In this document: piece after piece, positions 7,546-16,224 of the stretch
Layout of the letters: each line of letters opens with the position of its first letter
How positions within the stretch are numbered: the first letter of the stretch is position 1
Assembly (NCBI GenBank): GCA_946803715.1
Contig: CAMPET010000043.1
Location: 372,868-392,368 of the forward strand
Source: Beroe ovata
Lineage: Eukaryota; Ctenophora; Nuda; Beroida; Beroidae
DNA length: 19,501 bases
Direction of reading: 5' to 3'
Notes under the pieces: generated by a model
Seen by the model: the letters and a program-made list of their open reading frames with translations, nothing else
Database searches by the model: none
Told to the model about the DNA's origin: nothing
Translations under genes and position numbers: made by a program

Positions 7546-7919
7546 ACACCGTGTAATGTATCTTGTACATAGTTAATATCGAATTCAATGCCAGAGACTT
7601 GTCAAGAGGCCATAGCAGTAGAATCTCTCGATCCCTAAGTCAGATCTCCATCATAGACACACTGATAATACTCTCAATGGCCGTCTGTATCCCAATGCAG
7701 TTTTATCTCGTGTTAACAATATCATAAGCTATTGTACTCGTTAGCACCAGATTGATCAGATATTGATCAAATAGGAGAAATCACTTCTCCCATGGTTTGA
7801 TTCTATGCAATCAAAATTATAGTCGACACTCTGTATTAGGACGGATTGCGCGGATACTTTTTTTTCGAACTCTCTATGGTGAAGTGAAGTGCGTTAGCAC
7901 AAATGGAGACAAATACCAC
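7546..7919. other. Spacer between the duplicated segments, nothing firm
   Basis: Unique-looking AT-rich DNA between the two roughly 1-kb copies. Only small palindromes are visible (for example GGAGAA...TTCTCC near 7772-7789). Confidence 0.4.
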
Positions 7920-7937
7920 CGCGCGCGCGCGCGCGCG
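7920..7937. repeat. (CG)9 microsatellite
   Basis: Eighteen bases of pure alternating CG in an otherwise AT-rich neighbourhood. Such tracts can adopt Z-DNA and mutate fast; its survival in an animal genome with CpG decay would be notable. Confidence 0.97.
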
Positions 7938-8019
7938 TGATCGAGTACTGCTCGCTCTAGGCGGGATCTTCCACATACATGCATGCCAGGTACCCTCAGG
8001 AAAAAATTGGACCTCGGAT

Positions 8020-8076
8020 GAGTATTTTCAAGGATTTCGCCCTTCAATACAGAACTTAACGCCCGGCTTATTACAG
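8020..8076 (+). mobile_element. Fragment of the composite GC-hairpin repeat family
   Basis: The run TTTTCAAGGATTTCGCCC followed by ATACAGAACTTAACG...CTGGCTT-like sequence matches the left part of units at 9163, 9677, 11428 and 14430. It is truncated before the GC hairpin and abuts copy 2 of the duplicated segment. Confidence 0.75.
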
Positions 8077-8103
8077 CTGCTCCTTTTCATCACTATATTT
8101 CAG

Positions 8104-8222
8104 ATGAGAGTGTGACCTATTCAATGGGGGTTAGCTGTGGCACTGAAAGATGTGTGCTACCAGATGGTGAGGCGACTCCAATGTATGCTGGGTGAACCAA
8201 GTTATCGCCTGAACACACTAAG
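8104..8222 (+). other. Exon-like block A, copy 2
   Basis: Acceptor TCATCACTATATTTCAG and donor TAAG|GTAAGA are kept as in copy 1. Length 119 nt. From the fifth codon of frame 1 it is open to the donor (PIQWGLAVALKDVCYQMVRR and on), with a TGA at codon 4. Differences from copy 1 in the shared DVCYQ...YRL part include two silent and one amino-acid change, too few to test for selection. Confidence 0.4.
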
Positions 8223-8373
8223 GTAAGATCCCCAAGATCCTTGGTGAGACTGTAAAAGCAATTAAGCTGGGTTGTTCTACCAGTTCCCATGAGATATGAT
8301 AGCTCACATATTCCGGCTCATTAAACTGCACATTATAGTGTGGTCTACTTGCTCATATTGAAAATAACTTCAG

Positions 8374-8524
8374 TTGTGGCTGACAGTGCGACCAAGTCCA
8401 ACTTACTGATATCGATGCAGTTTGAATCCTGAATGAGACACATCCAAAGTCTCACGAGGTGTCCTCAACTTAACAGTGAACAGAGTGGGTGCAACAACAG
8501 TTCGGAATACGGCTATCAGTTGAG
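8374..8524 (+). other. Exon-like block B, copy 2
   Basis: Acceptor AAAATAACTTCAG and donor GAG|GTAAGT; the donor is a full consensus where copy 1 has GTTAGT. Length 151 nt, identical to copy 1. Its longest frame has one TGA. The frame does not match block A in phase, arguing for a noncoding spliced RNA or a decayed gene. Confidence 0.4.
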
Positions 8525-9162
8525 GTAAGTTTGGTCAATAAAATCTCAAACATTCAGTACAACCCTAGTGACGTCTTATATAACTTATCAGATAATACAT
8601 GTTTAACAGTTGTGCTGCAAAAAATATAACTCAGGTCAATTCAATTCAAATTCATTGTGCGTAATTCTGGTCACACTTTAACGTACATCAGCAAATCTAA
8701 TGGCCGAACTGAAAAAAACATATGTTTTGAATGTGGCAAAGCCAGGGCCCAAGCCACGCTTTCAAATTTAAATTCAGCCTCTAAACTGCAAACTGACACA
8801 CAGACACAAACAATACGTAGAACAGTGTTTTCCCGAACAGTGTTTTCTAGGTAGCTAGTCAACTTACCCCTCATCAACTCGTCCCAGATGACTGTAGGAT
8901 ATTCGTACCTCATCATTACTGCTATATTCTGACAGCCATGTGAATCATTGCACATTACTATACAGATTTCATGAGAGAAATTGATCGTAGCAGCTGGAGC
9001 GAAATTTGAGTAGCTGTTCAGCTTCCTATCCCACATTCACCTCACTCAAAGTACTGTGGAACAATGAATGAAATCTGTTAGGTAATGTGTGTTTCCGATA
9101 AACCACAGTAAAAATCGAGATTTACCCTGGTTTTGGACTACAACTCGAGCCATACTTTGTGG

Positions 9163-9729
9163 AAAATTTTGAAGGATTTCACCTTATAGAACAGAACTTA
9201 GCCTCTGGCTTCTGGGGGCTGCGCCCCCAGACCCCCGCTCCTGAATAAAGATGATACTTTTCTTTCAGTTCCTTTGGATATCTCATGTCGGGGCTCTGCC
9301 CAAAACCACTACATTTCCATTGCTACGACAAACATTAAAAAGATAAAAGCAATGTACTCTGCAATTCAAATCAGTATCTAACGGCTCAGATCATCGCATT
9401 TTCTTCAGTTCTTGACTCTTGCATAACTTTTTTGCTCCTCTTTTTTTCGTTACTGTGATATTTTCCTTAATACCAGATTTCGTCTACAGCACNACGTATG
9501 TCTTCTGGGGGCTGCGCCCACAGACTCCTGCTTTTAATTTAAACTGCGTCTACTTAAAATTGAAGGAACACGTTGATTAAGAACTACCTGTGATACTGGA
9601 ATACTACTATCTGTACAATGAGATGTCAGTGCAGTGCCCCAAGACTCGTTTATTTCAGTGTAACAAAGCATCAAATGTAAAATTTTGAAGGATTTCACCT
9701 TATCGAACAGAACTTAATCTCTGGCTTCT
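9163..9729 (+). mobile_element. Composite GC-hairpin repeat units
   Basis: Starts AAAATTTTGAAGGATTTCACC, then ACAGAACTTA..., CTCTGGCTTCTGGGGGCTGC with the perfect hairpin CTGGGGGC/GCCCCCAG (9212-9230), and an AT-rich body with CAGATTTCGTCTACA (near 9472). A second unit type starts near 9500 (hairpin partly decayed), with CCTGTGATACTGGAATACTA and a new AAAATTTTGAAGGATTTCACC at about 9680. No coding capacity. A single N at 9493 marks the junction of the two units. Confidence 0.8.
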
Positions 9730-11440
9730 GATAAAAGCCATGTACTGTGCAATTCAAATGAGTATCTAACGGCTCAGATCATCGCACTTTCTTCAGTTCC
9801 TCACTCTTGCACAACTTTTTTGCTCCTCTTATTTTATTGTTACTGTTATATTATCTTTAATACCAGATTTCGTCTACAACACTCTATTTCTGAAAAATTT
9901 TCCGGGGGGCGTTGCCCCTGGACCCCAATGCTTCGCTCGTCAAGGGCCCCCGGAAAAAATGTCTGGCTATGTGCCCGTTCGTTGTAAATTAGGGCAGTGT
10001 AACGAAGCAGCCCCCAGACCTCTGCTCGTGATAAAAGATAATTTTCTGCTTTTTTCAGTACCTTTTGATATCTTATATCAGGACAGTGCCCTAAAACCAT
10101 TATATTTCCATAACTACGACAAACAATACAAACAATATAAGTCATGTACAAACAATACAAGTCATGTCAATACAAGTCATGTATTCTTCAATTAGAATTA
10201 GTATCTCAGATCATCGCATTTTCTTCACTCTTGCATAACTTTTTTGCTCCTCTTTTTTCGTTACTGTGATATTTTCTTTAATGCCAGATTTCGTTTACAA
10301 CACTCTATTTTGGAAAAATTTTCCGGTGGGCTTCGCCCCCCTAACCCCCCACCAGGGGCATTGCCCCTGGACCCCAATGGGGGCTGCGCCCCCATACCCC
10401 TGCCGTAGCTTGCTCGCTTCGCTCGCTGCCCAAGCTCAACTCGCTTCGCTCGTCGAGGGCCACCTGAAAAAATGTCTGGCTATGTGCCCGTTCGTTACAC
10501 ATCAGGGCAGTGAAACTAAGCAGCCCCCAGACCCCTGCTCGTGATAAAAGATAATTTCCTGCTTTTTCAGTACCTTTTGATATCTCATATCAGGACAGTG
10601 CCCTGAAACCATTATATTTCCATAACTACGACAAACAATACAAGTCATGTATTCTGCAATTAGAATTAGTATCTCAGATCATCGCATTTTCTTCACTCTT
10701 ACATAACTTTTTTGCTCCTCTTTTTTCGTTACTGTGATATTATCTTTAATGCCAGATTTCGTTTACAACACTCTATTTTGGAAAATTTTTCCGGTGGGCT
10801 TCGCCCCCCTAACCCCCCACCAGGGGCATTGCCCCTGGACCCCAATGGGGGCTGCGCCCCCATACCCCTGCCGTAGCTTGCTCGCTTCGCTGGCTGCCCA
10901 AGCTGGACTCGCTTCGCTCGTCGAGGGCCACCTGAAAAAATGTCTGGCTATGTGCCAGTTCGTTACACATCAGGGCAGATAAACTAAGCAGCCCCCAGAC
11001 CCCTGCTCGTGATAAAAGATAATTTCCTGCTTTTTTCAGTACCTTTTGATATCTCATATCAGGACAGTGCCCTGAAACCACTATATTTCCATAACTACAA
11101 CAAACAATACAAGTCATGTATTCTGCAATTAGAATTAGTATCTCAGATCATCGCATTTTCTTCACTCTTACATAACTTTTTTGCTCCTCTTTTTTTCGTT
11201 ACTGTGATATTTTCAGATTTCATATTTCATACTGTGATATGCCAGATTTCGTCTACAACACTGTATTTTTGAAAAATTTTCCGGGGGCTTCGCCCCCCTA
11301 ACCCCCGACCAGGGGCGTTGCCACTGGACCCCAATGGGTACTACGCCCCCATATCCCTGCCGCAGCTTGCTCGCTTCGCTCGTTGAGGGCACCCAGAAAA
11401 ATGTCTGGTTACGTGGATCTTTGATAAATATTTTCTAGGA
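9730..11440 (+). repeat. Tandem array with unit near 468 bp
   Basis: CTCGTGATAAAAGATAATTT recurs at 10025, 10538 and 11006, giving spacings of 513 and 468 bp; the first spacing is longer because of an extra CAAACAATACAA/CAAGTCATGT expansion (about 10118-10180). Partial units flank the full ones. Each unit has an AT-rich half with CCAGATTTCGT (9863, 10284, 10752, 11242) and a GC half with GGGCTTCGCCCCCCTAACCC, GGGGGCTGCGCCCCC and CGCTTCGCTCG motifs. Open frames in it are by-products of the repeat. Confidence 0.92.
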
Positions 11441-11770
11441 CTTCGCCCTTTCATACAGAACTTAACGTCTGGCTTCTGGGGGCCTCTCCCCCAGACCCCT
11501 TCTTCTACTTTGAAGGAGCACATTGAATAAAATCGACCTGTGATACTGTAATGCAACTTTCTATTCAGTAATATAATGTCGTTGTATATCAGGGCAGAAA
11601 TAAGGGGATACTTTTTAAGGATCTCACCCTATCGAACAGAACTTAACATCTGGCTTCTGGGGGCTGCGCCCCCAGACCCCTGCTCCCGACTAAAGTGATT
11701 TTCTGCTTTTCTGTTTTTCTGCTTTTCTGCTGTTCTTCTTTTTCTGCTTTTCTTTAGGGACCCTTCCCCA
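11441..11770 (+). mobile_element. Further composite repeat units with pyrimidine-rich tail
   Basis: Two unit starts are visible (near 11428 and 11615), each with ACAGAACTTAACRTCTGGCT and a GC hairpin (11475-11497 and 11658-11676). The second runs into a TTTTCTGC-type pyrimidine repeat (11698-11756). No coding content seen. Confidence 0.75.
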
Positions 11771-11929
11771 GAAATTCCATTCTCTATTGACATGATGTAT
11801 TTACAGACATTGTTNTGTATCCGGTGGAGCCTCTTGGCCATTTTGGAGTGGAGAACTGAATTTGTACGCTCAGTAGTGAGGATACACAGTAAGTGTATCT
11901 TTGAAGGAACTACAGTTAGTACTAAGCTA

Positions 11930-12146
11930 AGTTGAATACAGTGATTATACGCTTGGTAAAATGGGGCACAGTTAGTGCTAGCGATATACAGTGAGTATAC
12001 GCTTGGTAAAATGGGCCACAGTGAGTGCTAGCGATATACAGTGAGTATACGCTTGGTAAAATGGAGCACAGTGAGTGCTAGCGATATACAGTGAGTATAC
12101 GCTCGGTAGAATGGAGCACAGTGAGTGCCAGCGATATACAGTGAGT
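11930..12146. repeat. 50-bp tandem array
   Basis: GCTTGGTAAAATGG occurs at 11951, 12001 and 12051, with GCTCGGTAGAATGG at 12101, so the period is exactly 50 bp. Each unit also holds GTGCTAGCGATATACAGTGA. Just over four units, highly similar, with shared CAGTGAGT sub-repeats inside the unit. Confidence 0.96.
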
Positions 12147-12349
12147 GACTATAACTTGTGTTTCAAATCGGTGCTTAATAATCTAATTTAACACTGCTGA
12201 AGTGTCACGTGATCTGATTATTACATCCATGATTACCACGTGACCCGCAAGAGGTATAGACACACCCAGACACACACGGTAAACCGAATCAGAGAAAATG
12301 ATGCATGTCAAACTTTAGACTTGACAGGCGTCGAGGACCAAGAAATCTT
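12147..12349. other. Intergenic, no supported feature
   Basis: Short stretch between the 50-bp array and the MITE-like element. A CACACCCAGACACACAC run is present near 12260. Confidence 0.4.
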
Positions 12350-12454
12350 GATTACGTAATTAAGGTCAAAACCCCCCTCCCCCTCCGTAATCAAGTGTAA
12401 TCATTTGGAAACCCCTTCCCCCTCGGCTGATTACGTAATATGTGAACGGTCCCT
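12350..12454 (-). mobile_element. MITE-like element, right end type
   Basis: Ends TTACGTAATATGTGAACGGTCCCT, the reverse complement of the start of the 4521 fragment apart from one or two bases. Inside are C-rich runs and a CCGTAATCA/GTAATCA pair. The left side begins GATTACGTAAT, so the outermost left bases appear to be lost. Confidence 0.65.
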
Positions 12455-12805
12455 AATGAACTCTCGATCAAATCAATGTTCTAGAGCTCTGCAGTTAAAT
12501 ACGTCAGGAAAGGAAATTGGCTCTAGATACGGCTTACGCGATATTTTTTGAAATAAGTACGCATACGTTTCCAGTCTTTTGAGCCTTATATTAGAACTTG
12601 TTAAATTTGGGGGAGGGTCCGACTGCTAGCGGAAATTTGCGTAAAGAAAACCGATTTCGGCCAGCTGCCCGTTGGCCGAATGGCCATTTTTTTGTCTTTC
12701 AGAATCGCCCACAAGCATCAAAGATGATCATAGTAAGAGAAAGTTATAGAAATTTATACAAGGAACGTTTTCTGCTACTTTTAGTATGGGGTATGTCGTA
12801 GGTTA
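12455..12805. other. Intergenic with one inverted GGCCA motif cluster
   Basis: Mostly featureless. At 12647-12690 the motif GATTTCGGCCAGCTGCCC...TGGCCGAATGGCCA resembles the GGCC-rich core of the duplicated block at 13373 and 13976, suggesting an older fragment of the same repeat. Confidence 0.45.
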
Positions 12806-13008
12806 CACACCCCGGATATTACACACACCCCGGATATTACACAGACCCCGGACACGAAACACATCCCGGATATTACACTCCCCGAATATTATTATTGCAG
12901 ACGACCCGGATATTTCACACCCCCGGATATCACACACCCCGTAGATAATACACACCGGATATTACAAACACACCGGATATTATACACACGCCGGATATTG
13001 CACACCTT
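12806..13008. repeat. CCGGATATTACACAC minisatellite
   Basis: About ten degenerate units of 17-19 bp, with CCGGATATT at 12812, 12830 and onward to 12990. Unit spacers are CA-rich. Variants replace the core with CCGAATATT or CCGTAGATAAT. Confidence 0.93.
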
Positions 13009-13257
13009 TGTGCCACCGCTGCTGACCCATTCTTGACTCCCTACTGATTAATTCCTGACCCAGGGAATCAGTACCTTAGTGGTCAGCAGGGGATCTGGGC
13101 ACATTCTGGCCTAGTACTGATCACTTCGAGCACTTTCTTACCAGCTAATTTACTCATGTCTGATCCCCCTCTCAACATTTTACCTGATGAATGACAAACC
13201 TATGTAAATGATCATATACACTATTTTGGACATGGGTTGGTTGGTGACGAGTTTTTC
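13009..13257. other. Intergenic, nothing supported
   Basis: No exon, array or inverted end recognised here. Confidence 0.4.
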
Positions 13258-13832
13258 GCCTTATTTGGATCAGAATTCATATGTATCCAAATGGCTTCTC
13301 TGATTAATTAGCAAAATGTGCTCAGACCCCTCTTAAAGGCAAAAATTTCAAAATTACAAAAGCGGCCATCCGGCCATTTGCCTAGAAAATTCCTGATTTC
13401 GACCAGCTGGCCGATGGCCGCTAGTGGTCGCCCCCCCGGAATTTTGTCCTAAATGCGATCAATATTTGTTCGAAATACGCGCCCAGATGAGTTAATCGGC
13501 ATCCTTTAGAACAGCGACGCCACTAGAACGCCACGAGAATGCCATCACAGCGCCACTAGAGCACCACTAGAAGGCCATCGCAGCGCTACTAAAGCGCCAA
13601 TGTGGCGCTACTGAGGCGCCACCAGGGCGCCATAATAGCTCTGCCGGTGCACCACTCTTGCGCCATGAAGCTGCCTCGGTAACGCCACTAAGACGCTACC
13701 GCGGCGCTAGTCGGGCGCCACTAAGACGCTACGGGCGGGGCGCCATGATAGCAGGCACGTAGACAGGGGGGGGGCAGGGAAGTCGCGGCCCCCCTCGGAA
13801 AAAATGGACATCTGAATTCTGATGAAAATTTT
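13258..13832 (+). repeat. Duplicated block, copy 1, with 11-bp GCGCCACTARR array
   Basis: Starts with TTATTTGGATCAGAATTC and ends GATGAAAATTTT. It contains an inverted pair CGGCCATCCGGCCA / TGGCCGATGGCCG (about 13372-13427), then GAGTTAATCGGCATCCTTTA and a degenerate 11-bp array of GCGCCACTARR type (13510-13750) closing with a G-run. The array is CpG-dense against AT-rich surroundings. No gene. Confidence 0.92.
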
Positions 13833-13837
13833 NTTCT

Positions 13838-14438
13838 CCTTATTTGGATCAGAATTCGTGCTTAGTGACTTCATATGAATCCAAATGTCTTCTCTGATTT
13901 ATCAGCAAAATATTTCTCTCTGGAAGTTGTGCTCAGACCCCTCTTTACGGCAAAAATTTCAAAATTACTAAAAGCGGCCATCCGGCCATTTGCCTGATTT
14001 CGACCAGCTGGCCGATGGCCGCTACTGGTCGCCCCCCATCCCCGGAATTTTGTCCGAAATGCGATCAATAATCAATATTTGTTCGAAATACGCGCCCAGA
14101 TGAGTTAATCGGCATCCTTTAGAACAGCGACGCCACGAGAATGCCATCATAGCGCCACTAGAGTGCCACTAGAATGCCACCGCAGCGCTACTAAAGCGCC
14201 AATGCGGCGCCACAAGGGCGCTACTGAGGCGCCTCCAGGGCGCCATATTATTGCTACCGGTGTACCACTCTAGCGCCATGAAGCTGCCCCGGTATCGCCA
14301 CTAAGATGCTACCGCGGCGCTAGTTAGGCGCCACTAAGACGCTACCGGCGGGGCGCCATGATAGCAGGCACGTAGACAGGGGGGGGGGCAGGGAAGCCGC
14401 GGCCCCCCTCCAAAAATTGGACATCTGATGAAAATTTT
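13838..14438 (+). repeat. Duplicated block, copy 2, with 11-bp GCGCCACTARR array
   Basis: Same order as copy 1 (period 579 at the start, 606 at the end), including the GGCCA inverted pair and the GCGC array (14125-14380). In cleaner stretches the unit is exactly 11 bp, for example GCGCCACAAGG, GCGCTACTGAG, GCGCCTCCAGG in a row. An N at 13833 sits between the copies. Confidence 0.92.
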
Positions 14439-15084
14439 CAAGGACTTCTTCCTTCCATACAGAACTTAACGTCTGGCTTCTGGGGGCTGTGCCCCCAGAC
14501 TCCAGCTTCTAATTTAAACTGCTTCTACATTAAATTGAAGGAGCATATTGAATAAAAACGACCTGTGATACTGGAATACTACTTTCTATTCAATATGATG
14601 TCGTTCTATGACAGGGCAGAGCCCCAAGATCCGTTTATTTCCAGTGTAACAAAGCAATAAATGGAAAATTTTTGAAGGATTTCACTTTTCGAACAGAACT
14701 TAATCTCTGGGGGCTGTGCCCCCAGACCCCAGCTACTGATTAAAGACGATAATCTGCTTTTGTTCGGATATCTCATATCGGGGCCCTGCCCTAAAACCAC
14801 TACATTTCCATTGCTACGACAAACAATAAAAAGATAAAAGTCATGATTAATGAGTATCTAACTCTAATGAGTATCTAACGTATCTAATGTTACTGTGATA
14901 TTTTCTTTAATACCAGATTTCGTCTACAACACTATTTCTGAAAAATTTTCCGGGCGGCTTCGCCCCCCTAGCCCCCCAACCAAGGGCGTTGCCCCTGGAC
15001 CCCAATGGGGGCTGCGCCCCCATACCCCTGCCAAAATTTGCTTACTTCGCTCGTCGAGGCCCCCCGGAAAAGAATGTCTGGCTA
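14430..15084 (+). mobile_element. Composite GC-hairpin repeat units, second cluster
   Basis: Starts AAAATTTTCAAGGACTTC, with hairpins near 14476-14505 and 14706-14724, CCTGTGATACTGGAATACTA (14551), CCAGATTTCGTCTACA (14913) and the GC half (GGGGGCTGCGCCCCC, 15006). The order matches the 9163-11440 cluster, so this is the same family. No transposase or other ORF. Confidence 0.82.
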
Positions 15085-15365
15085 CGTGCCTGCATGATAG
15101 CGCCATCAGAACGCTACTGCAGCGCCGTGACGACGCCATGGCAGAGCCACGAGAACGCCACTAAAGTGTCATTTCATGAATTTTGGGGGCATTCTTTAGA
15201 ACAGCGACGCCACGAGAACGCCATCACAGCGCCACTAGAGCGCCTCTAGAAGGCCACCGCAGCGCTACTAGAGCGCAACTGCGGCGCCACAAGGGCGCCA
15301 CTGTAGCGCCATGATGCTGCCACGGTAACGCCACTAAGACGTTACTGCGGCGCTAATCACGCATC
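15085..15365. repeat. Third 11-bp GCGCCAC array
   Basis: Units such as GCGCCACTAGA and GCGCTACTAGA recur. The CATTCTTTAGAACAGCGACG junction (15190) matches the entry of the arrays at 13509 and 14117, so the block shares ancestry with them but lacks the preceding GGCCA part. Confidence 0.88.
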
Positions 15366-15378
15366 GCACTTTGCTGCA

Positions 15379-15464
15379 TTGCATCATTTCATCCCAACAC
15401 ATCACTTCATCCCAACACATCACTTCATCCCAACACATCACTTCATCCCAACACATCACTTCAT
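15379..15464. repeat. 18-bp tandem array
   Basis: Four to five near-identical copies of CATCACTTCATCCCAACA. The 18-bp period gives a THHFIP hexapeptide repeat in one frame; I regard that frame as accidental. Confidence 0.96.
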
Positions 15465-15759
15465 AATCCAACCACTTGTTGACCAATGTTCTAAAATACG
15501 GGCAATCCGCTATTTTTGTTATCTATGGATATTATATTTTCGAATTCTATTTCTATATGAACTGTTTGTTATTTTAGTGCTGAGGGAAGTTTTAAATTTA
15601 TTTATTTTATTTGACTTGGGCATGTCATTATTCTCTGCAGCCTGACCTTGACAAGTCATAAAACTGTGACTAAATTTTAAATCTGTAAATATATTTAAAG
15701 ACTAGGACAAAATGCGCTGATATGGAAAGCACAATCTAAGTTTTTGTCTGCGTGTCTCA
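15465..15759. other. AT-rich, no supported feature
   Basis: T-rich stretch whose open frame is low-complexity (Phe/Leu). It might be an upstream part of the retroposon tail that follows, but nothing in it shows this. Confidence 0.35.
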
Positions 15760-15957
15760 TAGACCTTAGTAGGTAACTCCGTCAACAGTCTCAAAGATTT
15801 CCTGGGGCATGTCCTTCATCACAACCCGAGTGATGTCTTTTATAACGGAATAAAATATAAATTTGATGATTGTGCTGTTAATATTTTTTATAACTGAAGA
15901 AAATATAATGATAATTGTGCTGTAAAAAAGCAAATTTAATTCAATTTAATTCAATCC
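15760..15957 (+). mobile_element. Retroposon 3'-tail-like fragment
   Basis: TCTCAAAGATT...ACAACCCGAGTGATGTCTT...TATAAC parallels 6970-7020 and 8543-8590. It contains a tandem duplication of TTTTATAAC...ATTGTGCTGT and ends AATTCAATTTAATTCAAT, the tail also seen at 242-261. Probably the 3' part of a LINE or SINE family; no coding region here. Confidence 0.6.
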
Positions 15958-16029
15958 CTCACTCCATCCAGTATCATGAGTTACAAATTCTCACCATTCG
16001 CAAGCAAAAATCCAGAATCGAGCGCTAAC

Positions 16030-16112
16030 CTCAATTTCATTCATCAATTTCATGCACTACATTTCATTCATCAAATTCATTCCTCAATTTCATTCATCAA
16101 TTTCATCATCTC
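16030..16112. repeat. TTCATTCATCAA minisatellite
   Basis: Degenerate 12-14 bp copies of TTTCATTCATCAA. Short and low-complexity. Confidence 0.85.
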
Positions 16113-16224
16113 TGTAGCTCAGCTTGCTCAGTATGTTGTGCGTTGAGATTCGATTTTTTTGCGTCAAACAGACACAGTACACACCAGCACATTCACGCAC
16201 GCATATACACCATACACTCGCAAA

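Larger units (their letters stand above)
8077..9162 (+). repeat. Copy 2 of the roughly 1-kb duplicated segment
   Basis: Collinear with 6535-7545. Both of its edges coincide with same-orientation copies of the GC-hairpin repeat family (8020-8076 and from 9163), which could have mediated the duplication or later trimmed it. A 121-codon minus-strand open frame (8671-9036) lies here but is not preserved in copy 1. Confidence 0.9.

Noticed and set aside
6803-8524. Selenocysteine (TGA) recoding to explain the single TGA in blocks A and B
   Set aside because: The open frames of A and B are not in compatible phase across the splice, and I see no SECIS-like element; short frames with one stop are expected by chance.
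8657-8854. Small CFECGK zinc-knuckle-like protein
   Set aside because: Only one Cys pair, the frame crosses the retroposon-tail-like stretch and is not kept in the duplicate copy.
8671-9036. 121-codon minus-strand open frame
   Set aside because: Lies in copy 2 of the duplicated segment and is not preserved in copy 1. Composition is unremarkable and splice-like signals there are on the other strand.
10266-10982. Two similar 82-92 codon proteins starting MI(F/L)SLMPDFVYNTLFW
   Set aside because: They are the same frame in neighbouring 468-bp repeat units, crossing GC hairpins, with no evidence of selection or splice context.
15379-15645. THHFIP-repeat protein
   Set aside because: The repeat is an 18-bp minisatellite and the following frame is low-complexity Phe/Leu from T-rich DNA.
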